A DNA stretch of 64,000 nucleotides from Cannabis sativa (GCF_029168945.1 NW_026870043.1:7694501-7758500); one strand, 5' to 3'; counted from the first letter of the stretch, positions 1-11,399 are shown. The notes: generated by a model from the sequence alone, not told the origin. Translations and numbers: made by a program.

Positions 1-1080
1 TGGTATGTGTTCGTGTCCAGGTTCCTGTCCTAGTTGAGGTCTGGGGCAGGTTTCATGTCTGGGTCTGGATCTGACTTCAGATTCCCGGGTCCAGGTCAGG
101 TCCTGGTTCAGGTTCAATTCTAGAATTTACATCATGGTCTGGGTTACGGGGCCTAGGTGCCCCATCCAAGTCCGGTTCGTAGGTCCTAGTCTGGTTCCTA
201 TTTCGGTTTAGTCTTGGTTCTAGTCCTGGTCGCGGTCCGTGTTCAGGTCCAGGTCTCGATCCCTATCTTTGTGTGGGTTTAGGGTTGGGTCCTTTTAAGG
301 GTCTAGATCCTGGTCTGGATTGCGAGTGTCAGGATCCGATGAGGGCTTAGGACCAGGTCAGGTCCAGGTCCCGGTCCCGGTCCTAGTCCAGGTTCAAGTC
401 TTAGGTCTCAGGTCCCAGTCCTAGTCAAGGTCTCGGTCCAGGTTTTGGTCTGCGTTTGAGTTATGGTTTGGGTTTGGTTATCGTCTTAGGTCTGGGTCCT
501 AGTCATAATTTCTAGTTTTTATTCGAGGTCCGAGTTTGGTTCAAGGTCCGGGTCTGTGTTCAAGTTGGTGTCAGGGTCTGAGTCTTAGTTCGAGTCCGAG
601 TACGAGTTTTTCGAATCTCGGTCTGGGTCCAGATCTGAGTCAAGGTCCAGGTTCGGGTCTTGGTTCTGGGTCCCATGTTCATGTCTGGGTCTGCGTCTGC
701 GTCTGGGCCTAGGTCCCGTGTTTCAATCCCAGTCTAGGTCTGCGTCGGTATTTGGGTTCGGGTATGGGTTCGTGTCCATGTCAAGGTCCGAATTCCAATT
801 TAGGTCAAGGGCTTCGTCCGGGTCCGGGATCATGTCCCGAGTTCGTGTTAAGGTTCTGGTTCGAGTCTCAGTGCTTGTCTGGGTCTAGGACTGGGTCTGA
901 ACCCGAGTTCTGGGCTAGGTTCGGTCTAGTTCAGAGTCCGGGTCAAGGTCCAGGTCACGGTTCCGGTCCTGTTCCATGGTCCTGATCACGTTCTTTTTCA
1001 AGTTTCGGTTTTGGGTCCCAGGTTTAGGTCTTGGTCTAGGTCCATTTCCAGCTTCGGGTCCTTGTCCGAGTCCTTGATCA

Positions 1081-1112
1081 AGACATCGACTATGGGTCGT
1101 GTCCAAGCCCCG
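1081..1112 (+). repeat. Higher-order landmark box A (first copy)
   Basis: This is a conserved box that breaks the hexamer rule. It begins AGACATCGACTATGGGTC and ends CCAAGCCCCGG. Copies lie at about 4635, 8430, 36957, 40569, 44124 and 47936, and inverted at about 57436-57463 and 60866-60894. Spacing between neighbours is 3.4-3.8 kb, which defines the higher-order unit. Its function is unknown. Confidence 0.8.
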
Positions 1113-1671
1113 GTTCTCTAATCATTTGACAAGATCTGCATCCCAATCATCGGTCCTAGTCTTGATTCAATTCATGTCCTAGGTCAGAGTCTAGGTTTGG
1201 GTCTAGGTCCAGGACCGAGACTGGGGTCCAGTTCTGGGTCCCGAGTCATGTTCAATGTTCTGGTCTGAATTCAGGTCTAGGTTCGTGTCTTTGACCGAGT
1301 TTGGGTCTAGGTCCGGTTACAGTTTTGGCTCTATGTTCATGTCCTTGTAATGGTCTTGTTCTTGGGTCCTGATCTGCTTCTAGTTTCGATTCCAGTTTTA
1401 AGTCACGGGGTACGGGTTTTGGTCGAGTTTGGATCTGAGTCTGGGTTCGGGTTGTGATTTGGGTATGAGGCAAGGTTTAGGTTAAGGTTTCGGTCTCAGG
1501 TAGGGTTCGAGGCTGGGTCTGGGCCTAGGTCCCGGTCCCGTTCAAAGATCTTGGTCCCTTTCTAATTCATGTTTCGATTTTTGTTCCTGAGTGTGGGTCA
1601 GGGTCTTCGTATGTGTCCAGGTCTTAGTTTGAGTTTGAGTTTGGGTTCGAGTTCTGGTCTATATCCTTGAT

Positions 1672-1712
1672 CCAAACACTGAGTACTGGTCGGGTCCAAG
1701 CATCGAGTCCTG
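1672..1712 (+). repeat. Higher-order landmark box B (first copy)
   Basis: This is a second conserved box, starting CCAAACACTGAGTACTGG and followed by a GTCCAAGCATCGAG element. Copies lie at about 5298, 9112, 13383 (shortened), 37627, 41160, 44787 and 48618, and inverted near 56791 and 60328. It sits about 0.6-0.7 kb after box A in each unit. It is clearly related to boxes A and C through the shared CGACTACGGGT...GGTCCAAGC core. Confidence 0.75.
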
Positions 1713-3005
1713 GATCCCAGGTTCCGAGGTGGGTCCTATGTCCAGGTTTGGGTCTGGGGTGGAGTCCTTGATCCCGATCCAAGTTCTGAGACCGATTTCT
1801 GGTCCTAGTTCGGCGGCCCAATTCCCAGGTCTTGGTTAACAATCTATGTTCAGGTCCTAGGTTTCGGTCTGAATCCAAGTTCGTGTTCAGGTTCGAGTTC
1901 AGGTTCGGTCCGAGTTTAGGTCGCGATTTGGGTTAGGGTCTAAGTATGGGTCACAGTCCCATTCTAGGTTTGGGACTCGAGTCCCAAGTCTCAGTCTGGT
2001 TCTTGGGTCCTGAGTTTGGCCCCGATGTCCAAGTTTGGGTCCGAGTACCGTGTTCCGATTTTGGTCTGGGTTCCGTGGCTTAGGTCCAGGTCCCCCATCC
2101 AGGTCCGAGTCCTTTGATGCGATTTGGGTCCTAGTCCCAGTTTCAATTTCGATTCAGTGTCTGGGTTCGAGTTTGGGTCTGGGTCTGGGTTGAGGTCTGA
2201 TTCCTGGTCCGAGTCTGAGTCTGAGTCTGGGTCCAAGTCCGGATACCGATCTGGGTCTGGGTTTATGTCCAGGATCAAGTTTGAGTCCCGGGTGCGGGTC
2301 CAGGTCTGGGTTTAGGTCAGGGTCGCGTTCCAGATCTAGGTTCCGAGTTTCGATCCTTGTTTGGATCCGGGTTTTGGTCCAGGTCTCAGTCTTGGTTTGC
2401 GTACACGATGTGTCAGGGCCCGACTTCAGGTCACGGTTTGGGTCTGGAGATATGTTCATGTTCGGTTCTAGGGTGCGTCCACGTCCTACTCACGGTCCTA
2501 GTCTTGTTCAAGGGTCCCGGTGTTGCGGTTCTTATTCAGGTTCTAGTTTTGGGTAAGGGGTCGGGTTTGGGTCCTAATCTGAGTCCCAAATCTAGTTTCG
2601 GACTGAGATTGGGGTTCGGTTCTAGGTCCTGGCCCCAATTGTGTGTCCTGATTCTGCTTCCATGTTTGGGTCTGAGTTCAGGTCCAGGTTCGGCATCGAG
2701 TTTATGTCTGGGTTGGGATCCAGGTCCGGGTTTCAGTTTGGGTCTAGGTCTGGGATGGAGTTCGGGTCCTAGTCCGGTTACGGTTCTGAGTCTACGTCCA
2801 GGTCTGATTACGTTTCCAGGTCCAGGTCAACGTCCAAGTCCTTGTTTCTAACCTCGTTCTGGGTCCCGGTCTACTTCCAGTTTCGGTTCTAACTTTGGCT
2901 CACAAGGTACGTGTTCGGGTCAAGGTTGTGATTTGGGACTGGGTTCAAGTCTATGTCTAGTTTCGGGTCCTGGTTTAGGTTCGAGTTCGGGGCTGAGTCC
3001 CAGAT

Positions 3006-3045
3006 CCAAACACCGACTACGGGTTCAGTCCAAGCCCCAAGTCCA
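3006..3045 (+). repeat. Higher-order landmark box C (first copy)
   Basis: This is the third member of the box family, starting CCAAACACCGACTACGGG and ending GTCCAAGCCCC. Other copies lie at about 6671, 38842, 42494 and 46180, and inverted near 29850 and 59115. It lies about 1.3-1.4 kb after box B. The A-B-C order repeats along the satellite. Confidence 0.75.
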
Positions 3046-5501
3046 GATCTGGATCCCGATCTCGGGTCTCGGTCTGGTTCCATTTCGTATGTCGAGTCAC
3101 GAGTTGGGTCCTAGAATTAAGTCCGGGTTTGGGTTTGGGTCTTGGGTCCCGGTCCTAGTTCCGTTGCCCAAGTCAGTATCTCGATTCTGGGTCCAGATCC
3201 CGATTTGGGTCCCATTCTATGTTTTGGTTTGGGTCCTAGTCGAGGTTCGGGCTTAAGTCTCAGTCGGGTTTGGGCTCTGGTCTGTGTCTTAATCTTGGTC
3301 CTGGTCCTAGTCCTAGTCCAGTTCCAGTTCCAGTTGCGATTCCGAGTTTAAGTTTGGGTTCGAGTTTGGGTCAGGGTTCGAGTCCTAGTTTGAGTTTGTG
3401 TTTGGGTCCAGATCTCGGTCTAGGTCTGAATCAGGCTCCGGGAGTGGGTTAGGACCTGGGTCTTGGTCAAGGTTCTGGTCCGAGTCCCATGTTTTGATCT
3501 CGATCTGAGTCTGAGTTTAGTTCTTGGTCTAAGTCCTGGGTTCTGATCCTGGTCTGGGTTCGAGTTCGGGTCCGGTGCGTGTCTATGTTTGGGTCCGATT
3601 CGGGTCTGTGTCTGAGTTTTGGTTCAGTTTTAGGTTTGGTCCTGGTATGTGTTCGTGTCCAGGATCCTGTCATAGTTTTGGTCCGGGGCAGATTTCATGT
3701 CCAGGTCTTGGTCCGACTTCATATTCCCCGATCTAGGTCAGGTCCTTGTTCAGGTTGAAGTCCCGAATTTAGATCAAGGTCTAGGTTTCAGGGGCCTAGG
3801 TCCTTGGTCTAGGTGCCCCATCCAAGTCCGGTTCCTATATCCTAGTGTGGTTCCAAGTTCGGGTTCACGTCCTGAGTCTTGGTTTTAGTCCAGGTCGCGG
3901 TCTGGGTTCAGGTCCAGGGCTCGATCCCTATCTTTGTCTGGGTTTAGGTTCGAGTCCTTGTCAGGGTCTAGATCCTGGTCTGGGTTGCGAGTGTCAGGAT
4001 CCCGTGAGGGTTTAGGACAAGGTCAGGTCCAGGTCCCGATGCCGGTCCTAGTCCAGGTTCAAGTCTTAGGTCTCAGGTCCCAGTTTGGTTCCGGGTCTGG
4101 GTCTGGGTCAAGGTTTGGGTCAGGGTCCGAGTCTTAGTTTGAGTCTGGGTACGGGTTTTTCGGATCTCGGTCTGGGTCCAGGTCTGAGTCAAGGTTCAGG
4201 TTCAGGTCTTGGTTCTGGGTCCCAAGTTCGTGTCTGGCTGGGTCTACGTCTGCGTTTGGGTCTAGGTCCCGTGTTTCAATCCCTGTCTAGGTTTGGGTCG
4301 GTATTTGGGTCTGGGTATGGGTTCGTGTCCATATCTAGGTCCGAATTACACTTTAGGTCAGGGGCTTTGTCTTGGTCTGGGATCGTGTCCCGAGTTCGTG
4401 TTTAGGTTCTGGTTCGAGTCTTAGTCCTAGTCAAGGTCTAGAACTGGGTCTGAGCCCGAGTTCCTGTTCTAGGTTCGGTCTAGTTCTGGTTCCGGGTCGA
4501 GGTCCAGGTCACACTCCCAGTCATGTTCCAGGGTCCTGATCACGTTCTTGTTCAAGTTTCAGTTTTGGGTCCCACGTTTGGGCCTGGGTCTAGGTCCTTG
4601 TCCAACTTCGGGTCTTTCTCCGAGTCCCTGATCAAGACATCGACTATGGGTCTTGTCCAAGCCCCGGTTCTCTGATCACGAGACAAGATTTGCATCCCAA
4701 TCACGGGTCCCAATCTTGTTTCATTCATGTCCCAGGTCAGGGTCTAGGTTTAAGTCTAGGTCCAAGATCAAGACTGGGGTCCAGTTCTGGGTCTCCATCC
4801 CAGTTCTGGGTCCTGAGTCATGTTCAATTTTCTGGTCTGAATTCAGGTCTGGGTTCAGGTCCCGAGTCCCGGTTTGGGTTTGGATTTAGATTTTGGACCG
4901 AATCCCAGGGTGGCTCTTTGACCGAGTCTGGGTCTTGGTCCGGTTACAGTTTTGGGTCTAGGTTAATGTCCTGGTCATGTCTTGTTCTTGGGTCCTGATC
5001 CGCTTCTAGTTTCGATTCCAGTTTCAAGTCACGGGATACGGGTTTCGGTCGAGTTTGGATCCGAGTCTAGGTTCGGGTTATGATTTGGGTCTGAGGTAAG
5101 GTTCAGGTCCGGGTTTCAATCTCAGGTAGGGTTCGAGGCTGGGTCTGGGTCCAAGTCCAGGTTCCATTCAAAGATCTTGGTCCCGTTCTAATTCATGTTT
5201 CGGTTTTGGTTCACGAGTGTGGGTCTTTGTCTTGATATGTGTAAGGGTCTTAGTTTGAGTTCGAGTTTGGGTTTAGGTTCTAGTCTATGTCCTTGATCCA
5301 AACACCGAGTACTGGTCGGGTCCAAGCATCGAGCCCCGGATCCCAGGTCTCGATGTGGGTCCTATGTCCAGGTTTGGGTCTTAGGTCGGGTCGTCGATCC
5401 TCATCCAAGTTCTGAGACCAAGTTCTGGTCCTAGTCCAGGTATGGGTCCCCCATCTAAGTTCAGGTCCTAGGTCCTGGTCCGAGTCCAAGTTCGTGTTCA
5501 G

Positions 5502-5532
5502 GTTCAAGTTCGAGATCAAGTCGAACTTGAAC
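5502..5532. repeat. Perfect 12-bp hairpin at a satellite strand switch
   Basis: GTTCAAGTTCGA (5502-5513) is followed by a 7-base spacer and its exact reverse complement TCGAACTTGAAC (5521-5532). The G-rich strand changes from + to - exactly at this hairpin. The same structure is at 44991-45021 in the second copy. Confidence 0.9.
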
Positions 5533-6125
5533 TTCGGAACCAATCCCAAACCCAGACTCGGACCCATACCTACACCGGGATCAAAACTTGGGACCTTGAT
5601 TCTGACTGAGACCTAGACAAAATCTAGACCCGTACCCAAGACTTGGACTCGAACCTGGACCCAAACCTAGACCCAAGCCGTGATCCGGACTTCGACCCAA
5701 AGCAAACCCTAGACTCAGACAAGGACCAAAACCCCGACCCAGACCTAGACCCGAACCCGAATTCGGACACAGAATCGAAATTTGAACTGGGAATAGGACC
5801 CAAAACCGAACATGGACCCAAACATAGTGGGTGACCTGGACTCAGGCCTCGAAACCCCGACCCAGATCAGAACTCAAGACTCAGACCCCAACTTGGATAT
5901 AGACTCGAACTTGGGACTCGAACCCAGATCTGGACCTGGAGAGGGATCAAAAACCGAACCGAAACTCGAACTAGGACTTGAACCCCGAATGGGCCCTAGA
6001 CACGGACTGAGACCTAGGACTGGGACTTGGATGGGGAACTTGGACCCGAGACCCGGGCTTTGGAACTGGCACTGAGACCGAAGACCTGACCTTGGACACA
6101 GACCGTGAACTAGGACCCAGACCAG
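5521..6125 (-). repeat. Inverted hexamer satellite segment
   Basis: For about 600 bases the + strand reads NRRACY, the reverse of the surrounding satellite. Read on the - strand, it resembles the higher-order segment at about 2.1-2.6 kb, including a TTTCRATTTCGATT-like stretch. That stretch also occurs in direct orientation just to the right, near 6155. It is therefore a fold-back duplication rather than unrelated DNA. It is bounded on the left by the hairpin at 5502-5532, and the right switch is near 6125-6145. It recurs at 45010-45625. Confidence 0.85.
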
Positions 6126-6139
6126 GACCTAGGATAGTG

Positions 6140-9100
6140 TAACTAGACTACGTTTCGATTTTGATTAAGTGTCTGGGTTTGGCTTTCGGTCCGGGTCTTG
6201 TTTGGGGTCTGTGTCCTGGTCCGAGTTTGGGTTCGGCTCTGGGTCCAAGTCTAGATCATAGATTGGGTCTAGGTTCAGGTTAGGTCCGAGTGGAGGTCCA
6301 GGTCTCGGTTAGGGTCAGGGTCTCGGTCAAGATCTAGGTCCAAAGTTTTGTGTCACGAGTTTGGTTCAATGTTTGGGTCAGAGTTCGGGTCCAGGTTTGG
6401 GTCCTGAGTCCAGGTCTGGGTGGGGAGCCGGGGCTGGTTCCCAGTTCGAGTCTAGGTCTGGGTTCGAGTCTAGTTCCGGGTCATGGTCTAGGTCTGGTTA
6501 CGGTTCCAAGTCCAGATCCAAGTCCTGGTTCTAGTCCCATTCCCAGGTCCTGGTCTACTTCCAGTTTCGGTTCCAATTTTAGGTCACAGGGTATGGGTTT
6601 TGGTCCAGGGTTTGGTATGGTGCTAGGTTTCAGTCCGCGTCTGGGTTCGGGTCTGAGGCTGGTCCCAGATCTAGACACCAACTACAGGTTCAGTCCAAGC
6701 CCCGGTTCCAGATCCAGATCCAGATCCCGATCTCGGGTCCCGACCTGATTCCATTTTGGGTGCCGGGTCACGAGCTGGGTCCTAGGTTCAAGTCAAGGTA
6801 TAGTGTCGGGTATTGGGTCCCGGTCCTAGTTTCGCTGCCCAAGTCCCTATCCTGATTTTAGGTCAAGGTCCCAGTTTTTGTCGGGTTTTTAGTCCCGATC
6901 TAGGTACGGGTTTGGGTCCTAGTCACGATTCGGGTTTGGGTCTCGGTCTACGTTTTTAATTAGGTTTGGGTTCGGGTCTGGGTCTTTGTCCTGGTCCTGG
7001 TCCTTGTCCTTGTCTGGTTCTTGTTCAAGTTGCGATTCTGAGTTCGAGTTTTGGTTAGAGTTTGGGTCGCGGTTCGAGTTCGGTTCGGCGTTCGAGTGCT
7101 GGTCCGAGTTTGGGTTCAGGTCCGGATCGGGCTACTGCTGTGGGTTAGGGTCCTAGGTCTGGGTCCAAGTTCGGGTCTGAGTCCCAGGTTTTGATCTCAA
7201 TCTAAGTCAGGGTTTAGTTCCGGGTCTAGGTCCTGGGTTCCGATCCTGGTCTGGGTTCGAGTATATGTCTTGGTGCAGGTCTAGGTTTGGGTCTCATTTT
7301 TGGTTTTGGTCTGAGTTCGAGTCCCGGGTTGGGGTTTGATTTTGTGTTCAGGTCTAGGTTCGGGTTCCATTCTAGTATGGATTCCTGTCCAGGTTCTTGT
7401 CATGATTTGGGTCCGGGGCAGGTTTTTGTTTTGGGTCTGGGTCTGACTTTGAATTCCTGGGTCCAAGTCAGGTCCTGGTTCGGGTTCGAATCTCGAATTT
7501 AGATCTAGGTTTAGGTTTCGAGGCCTGGGTCCCTGGTCTATGTCCCCCATCTGTGTCTGGTTCCTAGGTCTTCGTTTGGGTCTAGGTTCGAGTTCGGGTC
7601 CCGAGTCTTGGATTTAGTCTAGGTCCCGGTCTAGGTTCGAGTCCAGGTCTTGGTCCCAATCATGGTCTTGGTTCAGGTTTGGGTCCTTGTCAGGGTTTGG
7701 ATCCTTGTCTGGGTCATGGGTCTCAGGTTCCAGCAAGGGTTTAGGACCAGGTCGAGTGCAGGTCCCGGTCTAGGTTCGGGTCCGAGGTCTCAGGTCCCTG
7801 TCCTAGTCAAGGTCTCTGTCCAAGTTCTTATCTGAATTTGGGTTATGGTTTGGGTTCGGTTCGGCTCTCAGCTATGGGTTCTAGTCATAGTTCCAATTTT
7901 GATTCCGGGTCTGGGTTTGGTTCTGGGTCCGGGTCTGGGTGCAGGTTGTGGTCGCGGTATGAGTCTTAGTTTGAGTACGGGTGACGGGTTTTTCAGATTC
8001 CGGTTTCAGTCGAGGTTCGTGTCTCGGGTCAGGGTCAGCGTCTGGTGGTCCAGGTCCTGTGTTTTGATCCTGCTCTGGGTCTGAGTAGGTATTCCGGTCC
8101 GGGTCTGGGTTCGTGTCAATGTCCTGGTCTGAATCCCAGTTGAGGTTAGGGGCTTGGTCTAGGTCCAGGATCGAGTCCCGAGTTCGAGTTCGAGTTCAGG
8201 TTGAAGTCTCCATTTTAGTTTCGGTCCGGGACTGAGTTCTAGCACGAGTTTTGGGGCTGGGTTCTGGTCTAGTTTTGGGTCCCAGTCTTGGTCCAGATCC
8301 TGGTCACTATCCTGATCATGTTCCAAGGTCCTGATAACGTTTTGGTTCAGGTTTCAGTTTTGGGTCCCAGGTTTTGGTCTCGGTCCAGGTCCTGCTCCAG
8401 CTTCGGGTCCTTCTTTGAGTCCCTGATCAAGAAACCGACTATGGGTATTGTCCAAGCCCCGGTCCCCAGATCCCGGGACAAGATCTGGATCCCATTCACG
8501 GGATCTAGTCTGGTTTCAGTTCATGTCCCAGGTCCCGATCTGGGTCTTGGTCTAGCTCTGAGACCGAGACTTGGGTGCAGTTTTGGGTCTCGATCCTAAT
8601 TGTGGTTCCCAAGTCCTGTTCCATTCTTGGGTTTGAGTTCAGGTCTGGGTTTGGGTCCCAAGTCCCAGTTCGGGTTTGGATTCAAGTTTGGGACCAAATC
8701 ATAGGGTGGGTCTGTGTCTGAGTCCGGGTCCTGGTCAAGTTGCAGTTTTGTGTATGGGTTCAGGTCCTAGTACTAGTCTTGTTTCTCGGTCCTGATCTCC
8801 TTCTGGTTTCGGTTGTAGTTCAAGTCACGGGGTACGAGTTCGGGTCGATTTTCGGTCTGTGTTTGGGTTCTAGTCTTTATTTGGGTTCGGGGCGAGGTTT
8901 AGGTCCGTGTTTCGGTCTCGGTTAGGGTTTGAGGTTGGGTCCGGTTTTGGGTGCCGATCCGGGTGGAAGGCCTAGTGTCTTTCGAAGATCCTAGTCCAAT
9001 TCTAGTCCAAGTTTCGATTTTGGTTCCCGAGTGTGGGTCTGGGTCTTGGTATGTGTCCAGGTCTTGGTTTGAGTTCGAGTTTGGGTTCGGGTTCTGGTCT

Positions 9101-10130
9101 GAATCCCAAATCCAAACACTGACTATGGGTCAGGTCCAAGCATCGAGTCCCGGATCCCAAGTCCCGAGGTGGGTCCTAGGTCATGATTTGGGTCTCGGCC
9201 GGTCCCGGATCCTGATCCAAGTTTCGAGGCCCAAGCTTTGGTCCCAGTTTGGGGTCCCAATTTTGGGGTTTGGGTCCCCCATCTATGTCCAGGTCCTAGG
9301 TGTCGATCCTGGTCAAAGTTTGTGTTTTCGATTCGTGTTAGGGTCTTGAGTCCTGGTCTGAGTCCAGGTCTTGGTTTGCGTTTGGGTCCCACTCCCAGTG
9401 TGGGTCTGTGTTTCAGATCCCTAGTCCGAGTCTGGTTCTTAGGTCTTGGGTCCAGCCCCTGTTTTTGGGTCTGAGTCTGGGTCTGGCTCTGGGTCACGGT
9501 CTGGGTCCAGGTCGCGGTCTTTGTTTAGGTCCTAAGTAACAGGTCACGATCCGGGTCCAAGTCTCGGTATGGGTTCTAGTCTGAGTTTTGGTTTAGGTTT
9601 GGGTCCTCCTACTTCCCAGGCCTGCGTTCTAGTCTTTGACCTGGTCCGATTCCTATTCTAATTATGAGATCGGGTTTGGATCCCGGTCTGGGTCTAGGTC
9701 CGGGTCTGGATACGGATCCGGGTCTGGATCTGGATCTTGGATTGAAACACTTACTACGGGTTAGGTCGAAGCCTAAAGTCTAGATTCGGATCTCGATCTT
9801 ATTCCAGTTTATGTCTGAGGTCTAGGGCTGCGTCCTATCAATGTGTTTGTGTCCAGGTTCTGGGTTGTGTCCCTGTAGTCAGGTCTTCGGCTTCGGGTAC
9901 AAGGTTGTGTCCCGTGTCTCGAGTATGGGGTCGAGTTTTGGGTCTCGGTCCCGGTTCTGGGGCCTAGTTTCGGGTCTAAGTCCCCCATCTAGGTCCAGAT
10001 CCTTAGTCCAAGTTTGGTCCAGGTTTGAGTTTGGGGCCTAGGTCCCCCATGTAGGTCCGGATCCTAGGTCACGGTCTATGTCCAAGTTTAAGTTCAGGTT
10101 TGGATCCCGAGTTTGGGTCCGAGTTGAGGT
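6140..10130 (+). repeat. Degenerate hexamer satellite, G-rich strand on +
   Basis: RGTYYN satellite resumes here with boxes C (6671), A (8430) and B (9112). The section 9.3-10.07 kb is a different higher-order segment, with repeated GGTCCCCCATCTAGGTCC-type boxes near 9277, 9985 and 10046. It has a paralogue at about 30.1-30.9 kb. No gene is visible. Confidence 0.88.
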
Positions 10131-10320
10131 CCTAAACCCTAAACCCTAAACCCTAAACCCTAAACCCTAAACCCTAAACCCTAAACCCTAAACCCTAAAC
10201 CCTAAACCCTAAACCCTAAACCCTAACCCTAAACCCTAAACCCTAAACCCTAAACCCTAAACCCTAAACCCTAAACCCTGAACCCTGAACCCTAAACCCT
10301 AAACCCTAAACCCTAAATCC
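10131..10320 (-). repeat. Interstitial telomere array (CCCTAAA)n
   Basis: About 26 consecutive CCCTAAA heptamers lie on the + strand, so the telomeric G-strand TTTAGGG is on -. One unit is shortened to CCCTAA near 10220, and two units read CCCTGAA near 10278-10290. The array enters and leaves abruptly within hexamer satellite. The G-rich strand of the array is opposite to that of the surrounding satellite. The second copy (49632-49802) is about three units shorter and lacks the CCCTGAA variants. Confidence 0.97.
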
Positions 10321-10505
10321 TAGTCCCTTTTCAATATCGGGTCTAGATCCTGATCTGGGTCCTAATCAAAGTCTAGGTCCCAGACCAAGTTCTGGTCTTG
10401 GTTTAGGTCCTCAGTTTAGGTCTAGGTTCGGGTCTGTATCTGGGTCTGGGTTTGGGGCCTGAGATCCAATCTCGGTATGGGTATGGGTCTATACCCGTGT
10501 CCAAG

Positions 10506-10566
10506 TTAGGGTTTAGGATTTAGGGTTTTGGGTTTAGTGTTTAGTGTTTAGGGTTTTGGGTTTAGT
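10506..10566 (+). repeat. Degenerate TTTAGGG block
   Basis: A short run of TTTAGGG variants (TTTAGGA, TTTTGGG, TTTAGTG) lies on the + strand. It is about 185 bases right of the CCCTAAA array and in the opposite orientation to it. It recurs at 49985-50046 and, inverted and longer, at 63744-63860. Confidence 0.85.
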
Positions 10567-11378
10567 CTCGGCTTCAATTTTGGGTCACATGGTATGATTT
10601 AAGGTTTGGGAGTGGGTCTGGGTCCGAGTCCTTATCTGGGTCTAGGTCCATGTTTGGGTTCAGGTCCGAGTCTTGGTCACAAATCCAAACACCCACCTCA
10701 TGTTTAGTCTAGTTTGAGTTCTGGTACGGATTTGGGTTCTGGTCCGGGTCTGGATCTTGGTCCAGGTTCGATTCCCTGATTTACACACCGATTATAGGTC
10801 AGGTCCAAGCCTCGTGTCTTGTGTCCTGGGTCACGGGCCAAAATCCAGATCCTAGTCAAGTTCTATCTCATGTCTTTGGTCATGGTTCGAGTGTCAGGTG
10901 GAGGTTTGCGTCTAGGTTTGGGTCTTGGGTCGTGAGTCATGGGTCCAGGTCCCCGATTCAAGTCAGGGTCCAAGATCCTGGCCTCGGGTTGTGGTCCCGG
11001 CTCGAGTGCAGGTCCCGGTCCGTGTTCGGTACTGGTCCTTGTCTTGGGTCTTTGCTTGGTCTAGGTTTGGGTCACAATTCGGTTCCCAGGTCTAAGGTCT
11101 AAGTATCGGGTCCCGGCTCCCGGGTCTCGGGTCCCGGTCCCGGTCCCAGGTCTCGATCTCGGTCCGAGCTCTTGAGTCTCGATCCTCTTCCAAGTCTAGG
11201 TTCCAGTCCTAGTCCTTGTTCAGGTCTTTGTCCTAGTCCGGGTCTAGGTCGCATAACTGATATCGGTCTAGGTCCGGGTCCCGGGTTTGAGTCCGTGTTC
11301 TAGTACGAGTACGAGTCTGGGTTTGGTTCTGAGTCTGGGTCCAAGTTTCAGTCCGTGTCTGGGTGCGGGTCTTGGTCT

Positions 11379-11399
11379 GGGTTTGGGTCTGGGTCCGGG
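11379..11399 (+). other. G-quadruplex-capable motif
   Basis: Four GGG tracts are separated by exactly three bases each (TTT, TCT, TCC), with a further GGG tract just upstream. This meets the usual four-tract G-quadruplex pattern, with the same tract and loop geometry as telomeric G-strand DNA. Structure formation is inferred, not shown. Confidence 0.7.

Larger units (their letters stand above)
1..5513 (+). repeat. Degenerate hexamer satellite (RGTYYN), G-rich strand on +
   Basis: Nearly every six bases begin with GGT or AGT followed by two pyrimidines and a free base, as in GGTCTA, GGTCCG, GGTTCG and AGTCCT. Phase is kept over long runs. Longer-range structure shows as higher-order repeats: landmarks at 1081, 1672 and 3006 recur at 4635, 5298 and 6671, which is a period of about 3.55-3.67 kb. 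All translations are low-complexity dipeptide strings (Gly-Leu/Gly-Pro, Val-Trp/Val-Arg, Ser-Gly/Ser-Arg, and Thr-Gln, Arg-Pro, Asp-Pro on the reverse strand). No gene is supported here. Confidence 0.9.

Noticed and set aside
1081..1112. tRNA-like element in the conserved boxes
   Set aside because: CGACTACGGGTC followed by CCAAGCC slightly recalls tRNA arms, but I could not find a cloverleaf, a T-arm GGTTCGANTCC in register, or an acceptor stem.
10131..10320. A true chromosome end
   Set aside because: Satellite continues for tens of kilobases on both sides and the array is short, so it is interstitial.
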